A stretch of 64,000 nt of DNA from Anoplopoma fimbria (taxonomy: Eukaryota > Chordata > Actinopteri > Perciformes > Anoplopomatidae). The stretch is taken from the NCBI RefSeq assembly GCF_027596085.1, contig NC_072472.1:14597471-14661470 (forward strand), given 5' to 3'. The notes beneath the pieces were generated by a model. That model was not told the origin of the DNA. It saw only the letters and a list, made by a program, of their open reading frames with translations, and made no database searches. Made by a program: the position numbers and the translations under genes. This document shows, in pieces, positions 32,115-44,314 of this stretch (positions are counted from its first letter, which is position 1; each line of letters begins with the position of its first letter).

Positions 32115-33092
32115 TTATAGATAAGTCCTTGCTGGATTTGAGGATGCGTCCTCATTTTCAGTCTCCACTGATAAAATCTCTTCCACTTCTGCTCGTTGCA
32201 GCTGAGATTTTGTCGAGGGCGCCTCACTGTTTTCAGACTTTGTTGACTCCGGTCTTTTCATCTGAGACTTTGTCGATGGTGCCCATGATCGTTCAGACTC
32301 CAGCTTAGAGTCCTGCTCAGGCCCGTCCTCCCATGGAGGTCTTGTGTACAGCGGTGGCTTTGTTGATGATCCATTGGCGCTTTGAGACGTGGGAAGCTTC
32401 GCTCCGACAGGCTGAGACGTTGCCGCTGGTACTCTGGTGCGTTGAGAACCTGCCTGGCTTGCCCCGTTGGAGGAGCGGACCACCACGTAGCGGACAGAAG
32501 GGCTCTTGTCTGTGTTGTGGGCTTTGATGGGGCACGCTGAGCTGATGAACAAACCCCCTCCCAGAATGAGCAGGATGGACGCTCCCCAGCCGATGTAGAG
32601 ACAGGCTCCAATCTCCCTCCGCTGAGCATCTATGGTGGCGCTGTAGAACTTCTTCACCACGGACCCGGCCGCCCATGACGTGGGAATCAAACACAGTAAC
32701 CCTGTGACAATCAAAACTGCCCCCGCTGCTACAGCCACCTTGCCCTTGACCCCCTCTCCTTCCTCATCCAAAAAGCGAGTGCACTTTCCTCCAATGAAGG
32801 CCAGAATGAGGCCTGCGCTGCCCGTGGCGATGGCGAGGACGGTGAGAGCCCTGGCGGCCTGCAGGTCTGCGCTGAGAGCGAGGAGAGACTCGTAAGGTTT
32901 ACACATGATCTGCCCCGTGCTCTGGACCACGCAGGTCATCCAGATGCCCTCCCAGATGGTCTGCGAGGTGACGATGGTGCTCCCCACGAAGGCCGTGACC
33001 CGCCACATGGGCAGTATGCAGCTGATGATGACCCCTGCCCAACCCAGGAGGCACAGGGCGCTGGCCAGCATTTGCATCCCCATAGAGGCCAT
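32115..33092 (-). CDS. Claudin A: claudin with a long C-terminal tail
   Basis: Single-exon frame of 325 aa from ATG at 33092; the frame is open a few codons further upstream but without an ATG. It has four membrane segments (about residues 8-28, 82-101, 116-138, 163-183) and the first-loop signature W47-xGIW51 with Cys54 and Cys64. The second loop reads FYSATIDAQRREIG in place of the FYNP motif of the neighbours. After TM4 the cytoplasmic tail is about 140 residues, whereas classic claudin-3/4 tails are about 25-40. It is rich in Ser/Thr/Pro and charged residues, with a repeated APSTKSQ motif. The end is ARTYL, not the usual YV. Claudins polymerise at tight junctions and set paracellular permeability. 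The long tail suggests extra cytoplasmic contacts or regulation. It is the leftmost member of the cluster. Its orthologue among fish claudins is unassigned. Confidence 0.88.
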   Translation of the reverse strand: MASMGMQMLASALCLLGWAGVIISCILPMWRVTAFVGSTIVTSQTIWEGIWMTCVVQSTGQIMCKPYESLLALSADLQAARALTVLAIATGSAGLILAFIGGKCTRFLDEEGEGVKGKVAVAAGAVLIVTGLLCLIPTSWAAGSVVKKFYSATIDAQRREIGACLYIGWGASILLILGGGLFISSACPIKAHNTDKSPSVRYVVVRSSNGASQAGSQRTRVPAATSQPVGAKLPTSQSANGSSTKPPLYTRPPWEDGPEQDSKLESERSWAPSTKSQMKRPESTKSENSEAPSTKSQLQRAEVEEILSVETENEDASSNPARTYL

Positions 33093-35533
<2,441 letters not shown>

Positions 35534-36166
35534 CTAAACGTAGGCCTTGCTGCTGTGTGCAGAGCTAGCCTTAGAGTACTTCACATCATAGTTCTTCTCA
35601 TCTCTGGGGGGACAGGAGCTGCAGAGGAGTCCCCCACCCAGGAACAGCAGCCCTGCAGAGCCCCAGCCGATGTAGAGCGAGGCCCCAAGCTCCCTCTTTT
35701 GAGCGTTGGTCATAACGGGGTTGTAGAAATCACGAATGATGGTGTTGGCGGCCCAGCTGACGGGAACGAGCACCAGGAGGCCTGCGATGATAAAGATGAT
35801 TCCAGAAGCGATGGCCACTTTGCTCTTTTCCCTTTCATCGTCCACAAAGTTGGTGCACTTGCCCCCGACCACGCCGAGAAGGACTCCGAAGATCCCGGCG
35901 ATGATGCCGATGATGACGAGTGCTCTGGCGGCCTGCAGGTCTTGAGGTAAGGCTAGGAGAGAGTCGTAGATTTTGCACTGCATCTGACCTGTACTCTGGG
36001 TCACACAGTTCATCCATAAACCCTCCCAGATCACCTGAGCGGTGACGATATTGGCACCAATGAAGGCTGTGACTTTCCATGTGGGGAGAGCGCAGATGAT
36101 GATGCTTCCCAGAAAGCCGATGATGGCCAGTGCCAAGCCCAGAATCTGTCGTCCAGCAGACACCAT
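35534..36166 (-). CDS. Claudin B: claudin-3/4-like
   Basis: Single-exon, 210 aa. It starts [20 protein letters not shown] and has the W47-xGLW51, Cys54 and Cys64 signature in the first loop and [15 protein letters not shown] in the second. The tail is short (about 26 residues after TM4) and ends SSKAYV, a PDZ ligand for ZO-family scaffolds. One small oddity is ALPTW at residues 26-30, where the neighbours have ALPMW or similar. The length and intronless structure are typical of claudin-3/4 relatives. It is expected in epithelial tight junctions. The minus-strand orientation is shared with claudins A and C-E. Confidence 0.93.
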   Translation of the reverse strand: MVSAGRQILGLALAIIGFLGSIIICALPTWKVTAFIGANIVTAQVIWEGLWMNCVTQSTGQMQCKIYDSLLALPQDLQAARALVIIGIIAGIFGVLLGVVGGKCTNFVDDEREKSKVAIASGIIFIIAGLLVLVPVSWAANTIIRDFYNPVMTNAQKRELGASLYIGWGSAGLLFLGGGLLCSSCPPRDEKNYDVKYSKASSAHSSKAYV

Positions 36167-36262
36167 GCTGAAGCTCTGTTGGTCTCTTCAAAGAAGGAGG
36201 AATGTGTCTTGCGGAGAGCTGGAGGGAATAACCAGTGAAACAAACAAAGGAGTGGATGGAGG

Positions 36263-36269
36263 TTTTATT
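36263..36269 (-). promoter_or_regulatory. TATA-like element upstream of claudin B
   Basis: The minus strand reads CAATAAAAC here, about 100 bases before the ATG at 36166, a spacing compatible with a TATA box and a short 5' UTR. There is no initiator evidence. Confidence 0.35.
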
Positions 36270-38136
36270 GCCCACAGGTTACAGGTTTTGCTGTAAAGGG
36301 GAAATCAGAGGAGGAGTTTGCCGCCGCTGCCTCTCAGCTGAAACTGGTTTGTGAAGAAATCTCACCTGACCAGATGCTTCTCAACAGAGATTTACACGGA
36401 GGCCCCAATAAGGTCAAAACCACGGAAATACAGCACAGCTACAAACTATGCTTCTTATCAACACACAATGATTGTTCTGTAAGATTAAGAGGGAATTTCA
36501 AATCAGTAATGAGAACGGTACAGTGTTTGCTTAGGAATTATGCAAATAGGAACTTACCAAGTGATCAACACAAATGTCACTATTGTTAAACCTCAGTTTC
36601 AGTGTCAGTTTCTATTTTCTTCTTTTGTTTGATTCACTTTAAATGAACACATCTGTGAGACCGTCCAGTTATGAATAATTACTCATATCACTTTTGTTCA
36701 TGAAAATTTTAAATACAAAATCACTTAAATCCCCATGTAAATAAGTTCCTAGTAAGAAATCAAAATTATTACGGTATCACTGTCAAATGCAACAGTCATT
36801 CACAGTAAATGTTAATATTCAAGTATTCTTCCATTTGGCAAAGATCAATAGTTTTGAAATGGCTCCCAGACAGGGCACCTGAGTCACACTTCCTGAATGA
36901 TCACACTGCCTATCGATACTAGAAGAGTGTGATGACAAGTATGTGTTTGGATGCTCACATAACAACATGCCTGCAGGGAATTACCCTCTGGTTCTTCTCC
37001 TCGCAGAAGGAGGTCAGCTGCAGAGCTCCGCCTGTGGAAGTGATCTTTATCAACTGTAAGACTGAGTGAAGCAGCAGATATTTGCTGAACTGTCCTGCAA
37101 AAGTTGTCCTTAAACACAAGCACTTGCTAACGTTGTGGTACTTACTTAGGAAAGCTGTAGCTGACCTTCATTCAGTTGAGTCATTGTATAAAAGTGGAGT
37201 TTATCTAAACAAAAAAATGATATAAGATAAGGATATTATACTTTTCTCAGTCCATATAAAGTTCAGTGAATCTGAAATGAAAAACAGCTTTTTCTCCAAT
37301 ATATGGCTGTCATTTTATTTATAAAGTACAAATTGGCTCTGCTGCAACAAAGAGTATTTGTGTGTGTTTTTTAACTTGATATAATAATATCATACTTGTC
37401 CTGCTTTTAATAAATAGCTTAGAAAAACATGCTAAACATGCAAATCTGCATTTAGTAATAACAAAACTTGTCTCAACAATATCTCTTGAGGAAGAACATA
37501 AATAAATAATATTCTACCACAGAGAATTTTTTGAGTAATCTTCAAAAAGAATTATATAAATTTATAGATGAAAGGAAACGAGAAACGTATCTACTCTATT
37601 TGATAAAATATGTGTTGAAAGAACAGAGCAACTCATAAAGTTAAGCCCTTAACATACAGTTTTACCCTTTTATTTTCACATAATTAGCTTTACAGTTGTT
37701 AAAATAATCTTTTGCAGTTCCTTACTGAAGTTCAAGATGTTTATAATGTTCAAACCTAAGACTCCTTTTATTTGGCTGCTCCATAAATATATACCAGACA
37801 CAAAAACAATTCTGGTATATTTGAAAAAAATCTAAAAGAAGAAATACAATTTTCTGGATTTGAACAAGCACATCATGAATTTGTAGCAGTCCGCTGCTTG
37901 TAAACCCAGATATCATTATTATTAAAAACAAAATCAAACTTTACTGATCCCTCCAAAGAAAGAAAGTGAGAATTAATTAGCATGTAATCAGTGACAACTG
38001 TGATTATTGTGTTCAGTCATTCTCAGAGCGATGATCCGTGCGGATATACCCATCCAGATTTAGACCACCATATTGTAAAAATATTCACTGGGCACTGTTG
38101 TGGCTCTGCTGGAAACGTCATTCACCAGATTTGGCT
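36270..38136. other. Intergenic DNA between claudins B and C
   Basis: AT-rich. No exon or recognised repeat beyond short A/T runs. Confidence 0.45.
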
Positions 38137-40348
38137 TCACTCCCATGAATAAGCCCCTCCCTTATCTGGTGTCCCTGATCTGTATGAAGGATTACGGCCA
38201 AACGTCCCCTGCTGGGGTCCTGGTTGCGTCCCCTGAGGCTGATTAAACAGCCCACTCTGAGCTTTATTCAGGGAGTTATGTTCATGCACTTGGGCAACGT
38301 GCTCCAACATCCTACTTGGCGTACGTCGGTCAAACATCCTTGAGGTGTTTGGTCCCATGACATCCGACCTCAGATTGGCCACACGGGATGCAGCGTCGCT
38401 GTTTTGAGTGTAGGTGCTGTACGGCATGTAGGAGTAGTAGGAAGGTGGGGTCCTCTCCTTCTCCCCACAGACGAAACAGATCAGAGCACCGCCGAGGAGG
38501 AGCAGCAAGGAGGAGGCCCAGCCTATGTAGATGGAGGAGCCCACCTCTCTCTTCAGGGCCGCAGTCACGAAGGGGTCATTGTAGATGGAGATGGTTAATG
38601 CTGCGGACCAGCTGACTGAAACCAGGCACAGGATGCCAGCTAAGACACACAGAGCTCCTGCCAGCAGACACACCTGGACAGACAGAGGATATCACTGATA
38701 CAATATATCAATGATCAGTGATTCTGTGCAGAAGGTTTGGGATAACAGCAAATTCAAAATAATTCGGATGGCATAAATAGCTTGTTTTTGAAAAATGATC
38801 GAGACCATCGCTGTGAACGCAGTGAAAATTGCTGTCAAAGTGGATTTTTACTATAACCAAAAAAGTCAGACATATTCAAACCCTACACAGGCTCTATTTG
38901 CAATTAACACACAGAAATTGTTTTACACACCAGACCATTTTTTTACTAGCGATTGTCTGTTTCCAATGTGTCAGTTGGTAACAAATGTTGAACTTTGAAA
39001 CTTCCATTCACAGACCTTTGAGTGCAGGCAGCTACCATGTCATTTTACCATAAAAAGCAGGGCAAATATGGATGTTTTTCAATTTACAAACCTCTAGAAC
39101 CAAATCCTTATTTAAAGGTGATTTCAAGGTGTGTATAAGAGGGTTCTAAAAGGAAGTGAAACTACATTTCTGTTTCAGTCTGTGCTTTGATTTCAATGGG
39201 GGGGTTCCACCAAAAGAGGATTGTTTTTATAATAGAGATAGAGAGTTTTCAATATCTGCAAGTACCATGTACCACTAAACACCATCCAAACGGAAATGAG
39301 AAATGCCTTTAAGTGACTCGAGCATTTTAATTGATTTTGAGGCTCTGTTTTGCAGAAGGACCAAAATCTTAAACATTTGATGTTAATCCTACATATAGTG
39401 CATTACCTAAATATATTAGTGTTTTTTCAAATTGCCACAAACTAGCTGACATAAAGGATAAATAACCCACAGCTCATTTCCACCACTGGCCCTCTATTTT
39501 CATTGTTTTGAGGAACATTTTTGGATTAAAAACTGAAATAAAGTCCTTGCTACAATGTATATTATTACAGAGTTGCCTTGCAGATCCCAAAACACCCAGT
39601 CTGCACAATACAAATACAACATCGCACCTTTTTTCTGGAGGAAGAGGTGGTCGGAGGCTCTAAGGGATCAGGTGGAGTGCCACTACAGTTGACAACGCCT
39701 CCTCCGAGGAGGGTGACAATGAAGCCCAGGAGGCCAGCAAGGATGGAGATCAATGTGAGGGCTCGTCCAGCCGTGATGTCAGAGGTCATAGTGATGGATG
39801 TTGTGTGTCTCTTGCACTGCATCTGACCTGTGGCCTGAAGGACACAGTGTAACCACAGACCATCCCAGACCTAAGACAGAGACAGAGAGTTAAGAAACTG
39901 CGCAATGATAATTAATTCATGATGTAGGTGAGATGGTCCATAAACTCTGACTTGAGATGCATCTTACAGTATGTGCCCAGTTATGCTTTGTGTTGATGCA
40001 GAATACAAAATTAAATTGAAAGACTTTTTGTATTTTTTGGTTAGTTTTTTGTAAATTAAAGTCAGGTAACATTTTTCAATGTAATCCAGCATTAAATTGT
40101 AAAGAATTACTTGCGTTATATACCCATCACACATTCACTATGCTTTGCTGATTCTAAACTCCTTTTTTTCAATCTGAAAGGTATATTTTTGTATTTTGTG
40201 TGTATGGACTTACCGATTGAGCCGTCACAATATTTGCTCCCACAAAAGACGTCTCACGCCACATAGGCAGTCCACATGCCAAACTCACTCCTAACACACC
40301 CATCAGAACCAGTGCCAGACCCCCGATCTGCTTGCCCTGCCCTCCCAT
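38137..40348 (-). CDS. Claudin C: three-exon claudin with extended tail
   Basis: Exons 40348-40214 (135 bp), 39870-39628 (243) and 38673-38137 (537) join in phase 0 with GT/AG introns, giving 304 aa. Exon 1 ends at residue 45 (NIVTAQS). Exon 2 resumes with VWDGLWLHC and QMQC, so the W-GLW-C-C signature lies right after the first intron. The segment between TM2 and TM3 is longer than usual, with a PPDPLEPPTTSSSRKK stretch. The second loop reads IYNDPFVTAALKREVG. The tail after TM4 is about 130 residues, with YYSYMPYSTYTQ, many Gln/Ser/Gly residues, and the end GGAYSWE, which is not a PDZ ligand. An intron-containing member of this length within a run of intronless claudins suggests a different subfamily. 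I do not assign a number. Confidence 0.85.
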
Positions 40349-41510
40349 TTAAAAATATTCAGTTATGCAGCAATAAACAAAAACAAAACTAATTTACCCC
40401 AAATATCCCCTGTGCATGTATCTTGTCTTGTTTCTGCTGAAATAGAGAGTGAGCTGCTTGCATCAGCTGTTATGGTTTGCTTTTACGTTCAGTAGTCAGA
40501 TGACACAAAGATCAACAGACACATGCAAATGTGGTGGAGACAGGCAGCTTGTGAGCTATCTGTAAATATACAGAGTTTATTCAAACACCTCTGAGCTAGA
40601 ACCAAAACACGTTTTTCAAGCTTTATTTACTGAAATGGCCGATGTACAGCAAAGAGGGTCACAAAGCAACATATTTCTCTCTTCTTTGGGCATCAAAATG
40701 TCTGCAGAGAATTTATCTAAGCAACTTCTGTAACTTGCAAAACACTTAAATTTGTTTAAATTGTTGTTTTGAAAATAATAATGTGAGACAAAGAACAAAT
40801 GTACAAAAGTGAATTTATTGTTTGTGAAGATACAAACATACAAAGTTTCCTCCTTTTGGCCAGATGGAAAAGTGTGTCCAACAACAGCAAACATACTGTT
40901 CAACTTAACTTATTTCACAACTCTTGTGTGATAAAAGATTAATTACTTTTTATTTAGCTGATTTATTTACCTTTATAACTGTTTCAAGCACCTGAAAGTT
41001 GGTTCTTAAAATTCCTGAAACAAGTAAAACTGTATTGCTGCAAACAGATTCACATTTCGCTGGCATTTAAAAAAATAAAGTTTAATATTATTAAGAAACA
41101 TGACAGTCTTGTGTCTTTAAAGGCCTTTAAATTGATTATTCTTGCAGCATTCATAATGTGCTCTGCACATACTACAACATTCACATATACTAAGATCTCT
41201 TTTTCTCAAATAACATCCTAACATATCACATTTAACAACTATTGGTTCAACCAGACATTCATATCATTGTATCATTCTTCACTTTAAAAAAGCTGCATGT
41301 CCTGGTCCTTCAATTTACTGTACACTGTGCTACACTTTTTCATATTTTACATGGATAACTGTAGTTGCAAAATGTCAATATAGTGCATTTAACTAAGGTT
41401 AAAATAAATGTTGAAAGAGAAGCTATAATCAAAGTCCATCACAGTAAACACATTACTGCTCATTTTCAAATGGTCGCATGGCATCGACGTGTCTTGTTTC
41501 CTACTCCTCC
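40349..41510. other. Intergenic DNA between claudins C and D
   Basis: AT-rich, with no gene seen. It contains the upstream region of C and the 3' flank of D. Confidence 0.45.
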
Positions 41511-42068
41511 TCAGCATCGGTAGGTGCTACCCAACACCCCTCCTCCAATGATGAGCAAAGCTCCAGACGCCCAGCCCACATAGATGGAAGCCCCTAGCTC
41601 TCCCCTCCTCTCAGAGGTGGCCAGGGGGTTGTAGAAGCCTGTGATGATGCTGTACGCCGACAAGCTGACAGGAATAATGCACAGGAGTCCTGCTAAAACA
41701 AACACCAAACCTCCAGCCAGGCCAATATTAGCTTTGGTCAGCCAGTCGCCTCGCAAGAAGTTGGTGCAGCGGGCCCCGACCACAGTGAGCCCTAGGGCCA
41801 CCACGCTGACAGCGATGGAAACGCAGATCAGAGCCCTGGAAGCCTGCAGATCCTGTGGTAAAGCCAGAATGGAGTCGTAGGCCTTACACTGCGAATGACC
41901 CGTACTCTGGATTACACAATTCATCCATAAACCTTCCCAGAAAACCTGAGAGGTGATGATGTTTGCCCCAACAAAGGCTGTCACCTTCCACATAGGCAGT
42001 GCGCAGATAAGGATGGTGCCAAGAAAGCCGATGATTGCCAAACACACACCAACGAGCTGTGTCTGCAT
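41511..42068 (-). CDS. Claudin D: short claudin lacking the cytoplasmic tail
   Basis: Single-exon, 185 aa from ATG 42068 ([17 protein letters not shown]). The first loop is intact (W44-EGLW48, Cys51, Cys61), though it reads STGHSQCKAYDS where the neighbours have [12 protein letters not shown]. The second loop reads FYNPLATSERRGELG. After TM4 the protein ends at GGGVLGSTYRC, so the usual CC-x-C motif, Tyr-containing tail and PDZ ligand are missing. No obvious tail codons continue in another frame after the stop. It could be a functional tail-less claudin, or a gene whose last segment was lost by mutation or is supplied by an unseen exon. Otherwise the reading frame is clean, which argues for constraint on the membrane part. 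Confidence 0.82.
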   Translation of the reverse strand: MQTQLVGVCLAIIGFLGTILICALPMWKVTAFVGANIITSQVFWEGLWMNCVIQSTGHSQCKAYDSILALPQDLQASRALICVSIAVSVVALGLTVVGARCTNFLRGDWLTKANIGLAGGLVFVLAGLLCIIPVSLSAYSIITGFYNPLATSERRGELGASIYVGWASGALLIIGGGVLGSTYRC

Positions 42069-43611
42069 TTTCCCAAAAAATAAATCCAAGGCATGTATTC
42101 AAAGTTTGCCAAAACAAAAAAAAATCAAAGACAGCAACAAAATCCACCTTCAGTTGAGCTGAAGATCATTTTAACCACAAGCTTTCACGCAGCTGTGAAT
42201 ACAGCAGTGGTTGTGTTTTGCTGTGTGGTATTGTGGGTGAGAGAAGGAAGAGCAAAGGGAGGGGACTTTGCTAGTTTGTGGATCAGGTTTCTTGCTTGTC
42301 CTGATTCGTGCTCACAATGAATAAGTAGGAGGAGAAAGCCGCTAAGAAAAGCACTCGTGTATGAAAGACTGCTTTGTGACCCAATACAAAAAGCCAAAAT
42401 CACAAACTTTAAATGGACTGAAGCAACAATTTGAACAGTTTTCAGGAAAGGCAAACTTTCAAATATCTTCAGGTCAGACTTTATATAAGAAATATTTAGA
42501 ATATAAATGCATAAACCGTTTCTAAAAAAAAAAAAACCTACTTGTAAAGAGCTTATTCAGGGGAACAAAAAACACAGATAAATGGGAGGAAAGAGTAGAG
42601 TACATCTACACAACTACTGGGATTTAATCTAAAACCATGTGTTGATTTTAATTCTTAAGAGAAACTAGAAGACATTTTGCAAAATATGTTTCCTTGCTGA
42701 TAAGATCAATGCCACTCTCAAGTCTTTGCAGTAAATATGCAACCACAGCCAGTTAGCCTAGTTTGGTACAAAGACAAGTGAACAACTAGCCTGTCTCTAT
42801 CCAAAGGTAACAAAACTCCACCTACCAGCATGTTGTTTACAAGAGGATATGTACTTCTAGGTCAAACTAATAGTGCAGATTAAACAAATACATGTTCATT
42901 AATGAGCTTTAGAGGTGATGGTACACACAGCACTATTTTTATTTGAGGAGTGAAACTTATTTCACATAGTTCCCCTCAAATTACACAAATAGGCCTTTAC
43001 CATTGGGGACACTGACACATCACAATAGGAAAAGCACAGGTGTTAAATAGAAATGAACAATGGCTGAATTCCATTTAGCCGCTCTGATTTCAGGTTACTG
43101 GTATCGTGCATGCTGGTAACTGGAAATTTTAGTAGAACAGAGTCATCGTTAAGAGTAAATATAGTAGTCACATAAGAGTAAGTGAGTCAATAAGGTAGTG
43201 ATGCGCATATAAAATGTCTTTGAAAGACCTACTCCATCAGTTTCACACAACCCTGGTGTAACTTCAGACTTTCACCCACCATTTAACCCCCCCCCCAAAA
43301 AAAATAAATAAAATAATCTAAATTAGCTGCAAAGTAGTTATATTTTGACACGAAACCAGGCACCTATACCAACTAGGTTGAATGCAGCCAAGAACTAAGG
43401 CTTTGTAGAGACCGAACCACCATCTTGAAATATTTTAAAGTCATTGTCACCCAGCAGACGATCCCCACACAAAACGAAATTCCAGTGTTTATAGGAAAGT
43501 TAAATTTATTTAAAAAAATAATCATTAAAAACAGCATGAAATAAAAGTTTAGATTATAAAACATTACTTTGAAGAGTTCAGTCCCGTTTCCAAGTCAAGA
43601 AAGCAGCCATT
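42069..43611. other. Intergenic DNA between claudins D and E
   Basis: AT-rich. It has a poly-C/poly-A patch near 43287-43310, and minus-strand AATAAA (TTTATT at 43505-43510) may end the claudin E transcript. No gene is seen. Confidence 0.45.
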
Positions 43612-44244
43612 TTAAACATAGGCTCCTCCACTGGCTGCTGAGCGTGGGGCAGAATATTTGGCAGAGTATCTGCTATCTTTACGCTGCCGACACTGGCAGC
43701 AGAGGAGTGCCCCTCCAATCAACAGGAGTCCTGCTGATCCCCAACCGATGAACAGCGCCGCTCCGAGCTCTCTCCTCTGTGCGTCCACCATAATGGGGTT
43801 GTAGAAGTTTCTGATGACCACGTGCGCAGACCAGCACACAGGGACCAGGCACAGGATTCCACCAACGATGAAGAACACCCCAGCAGCGATGGCTACCCTG
43901 CTCTTGGCGTCTTCATCTTCAATGCAGTTGGTGCATTTTCCCCCGGCGACAGAAAGCAGGATTCCCATTAAGACGACCAGGATGGAGACCACAACCAGGG
44001 CCCGGGCCGCCTGCAGATCGTTAGGGAGGGCCAGTAGAGAGTCGTAGACCTTGCACTGCATCTGCCCGGTGCTCTGCATCACACAGTTCATCCACAGGCC
44101 CTCCCAAAAGGTCTGCGCCGTCACTATGTTGTTACCGATGAAAGCGGATACCTTCCACATGGGCAAGGCACAGATGATGATATCTCCAAGAAAGCCGATG
44201 GTTGCCAGAAAGACAGCCAAAATCTGGAGACCTGCAGATGCCAT
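43612..44244 (-). CDS. Claudin E: claudin-4-like
   Basis: Single-exon, 210 aa from MASAGLQILAVFLATIGFLG; the frame is open 13 codons further upstream, but this ATG aligns with the family start. The first-loop signature is intact ([12 protein letters not shown]). The second loop is FYNPIMVDAQRRELG, and LLCCQC follows TM4. The tail ends AASGGAYV, a PDZ ligand. It is one of the most typical members of the cluster and would act at epithelial tight junctions. Confidence 0.94.
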   Translation of the reverse strand: MASAGLQILAVFLATIGFLGDIIICALPMWKVSAFIGNNIVTAQTFWEGLWMNCVMQSTGQMQCKVYDSLLALPNDLQAARALVVVSILVVLMGILLSVAGGKCTNCIEDEDAKSRVAIAAGVFFIVGGILCLVPVCWSAHVVIRNFYNPIMVDAQRRELGAALFIGWGSAGLLLIGGALLCCQCRQRKDSRYSAKYSAPRSAASGGAYV

Positions 44245-44307
44245 GTTTCTTTCACGCTGAGCAGAAGCAAGAATACAATTCAAAGGTCTGAGTCCTCACC
44301 TGCAGCT

Positions 44308-44314
44308 CTTATAC
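44308..44314 (-). promoter_or_regulatory. TATA-like element upstream of claudin E
   Basis: The minus strand reads GTATAAG about 65-70 bases before the ATG, a position compatible with a TATA box. Confidence 0.35.

Noticed and set aside
35555..35950. Long plus-strand ORFs opposite the claudins (also at 41641, 43814, 50107, 52279 and the minus-strand 61103)
   Set aside because: They are shadow frames of highly biased claudin coding sequence. The sense frames carry the W-GLW-C-C signature and four membrane segments.
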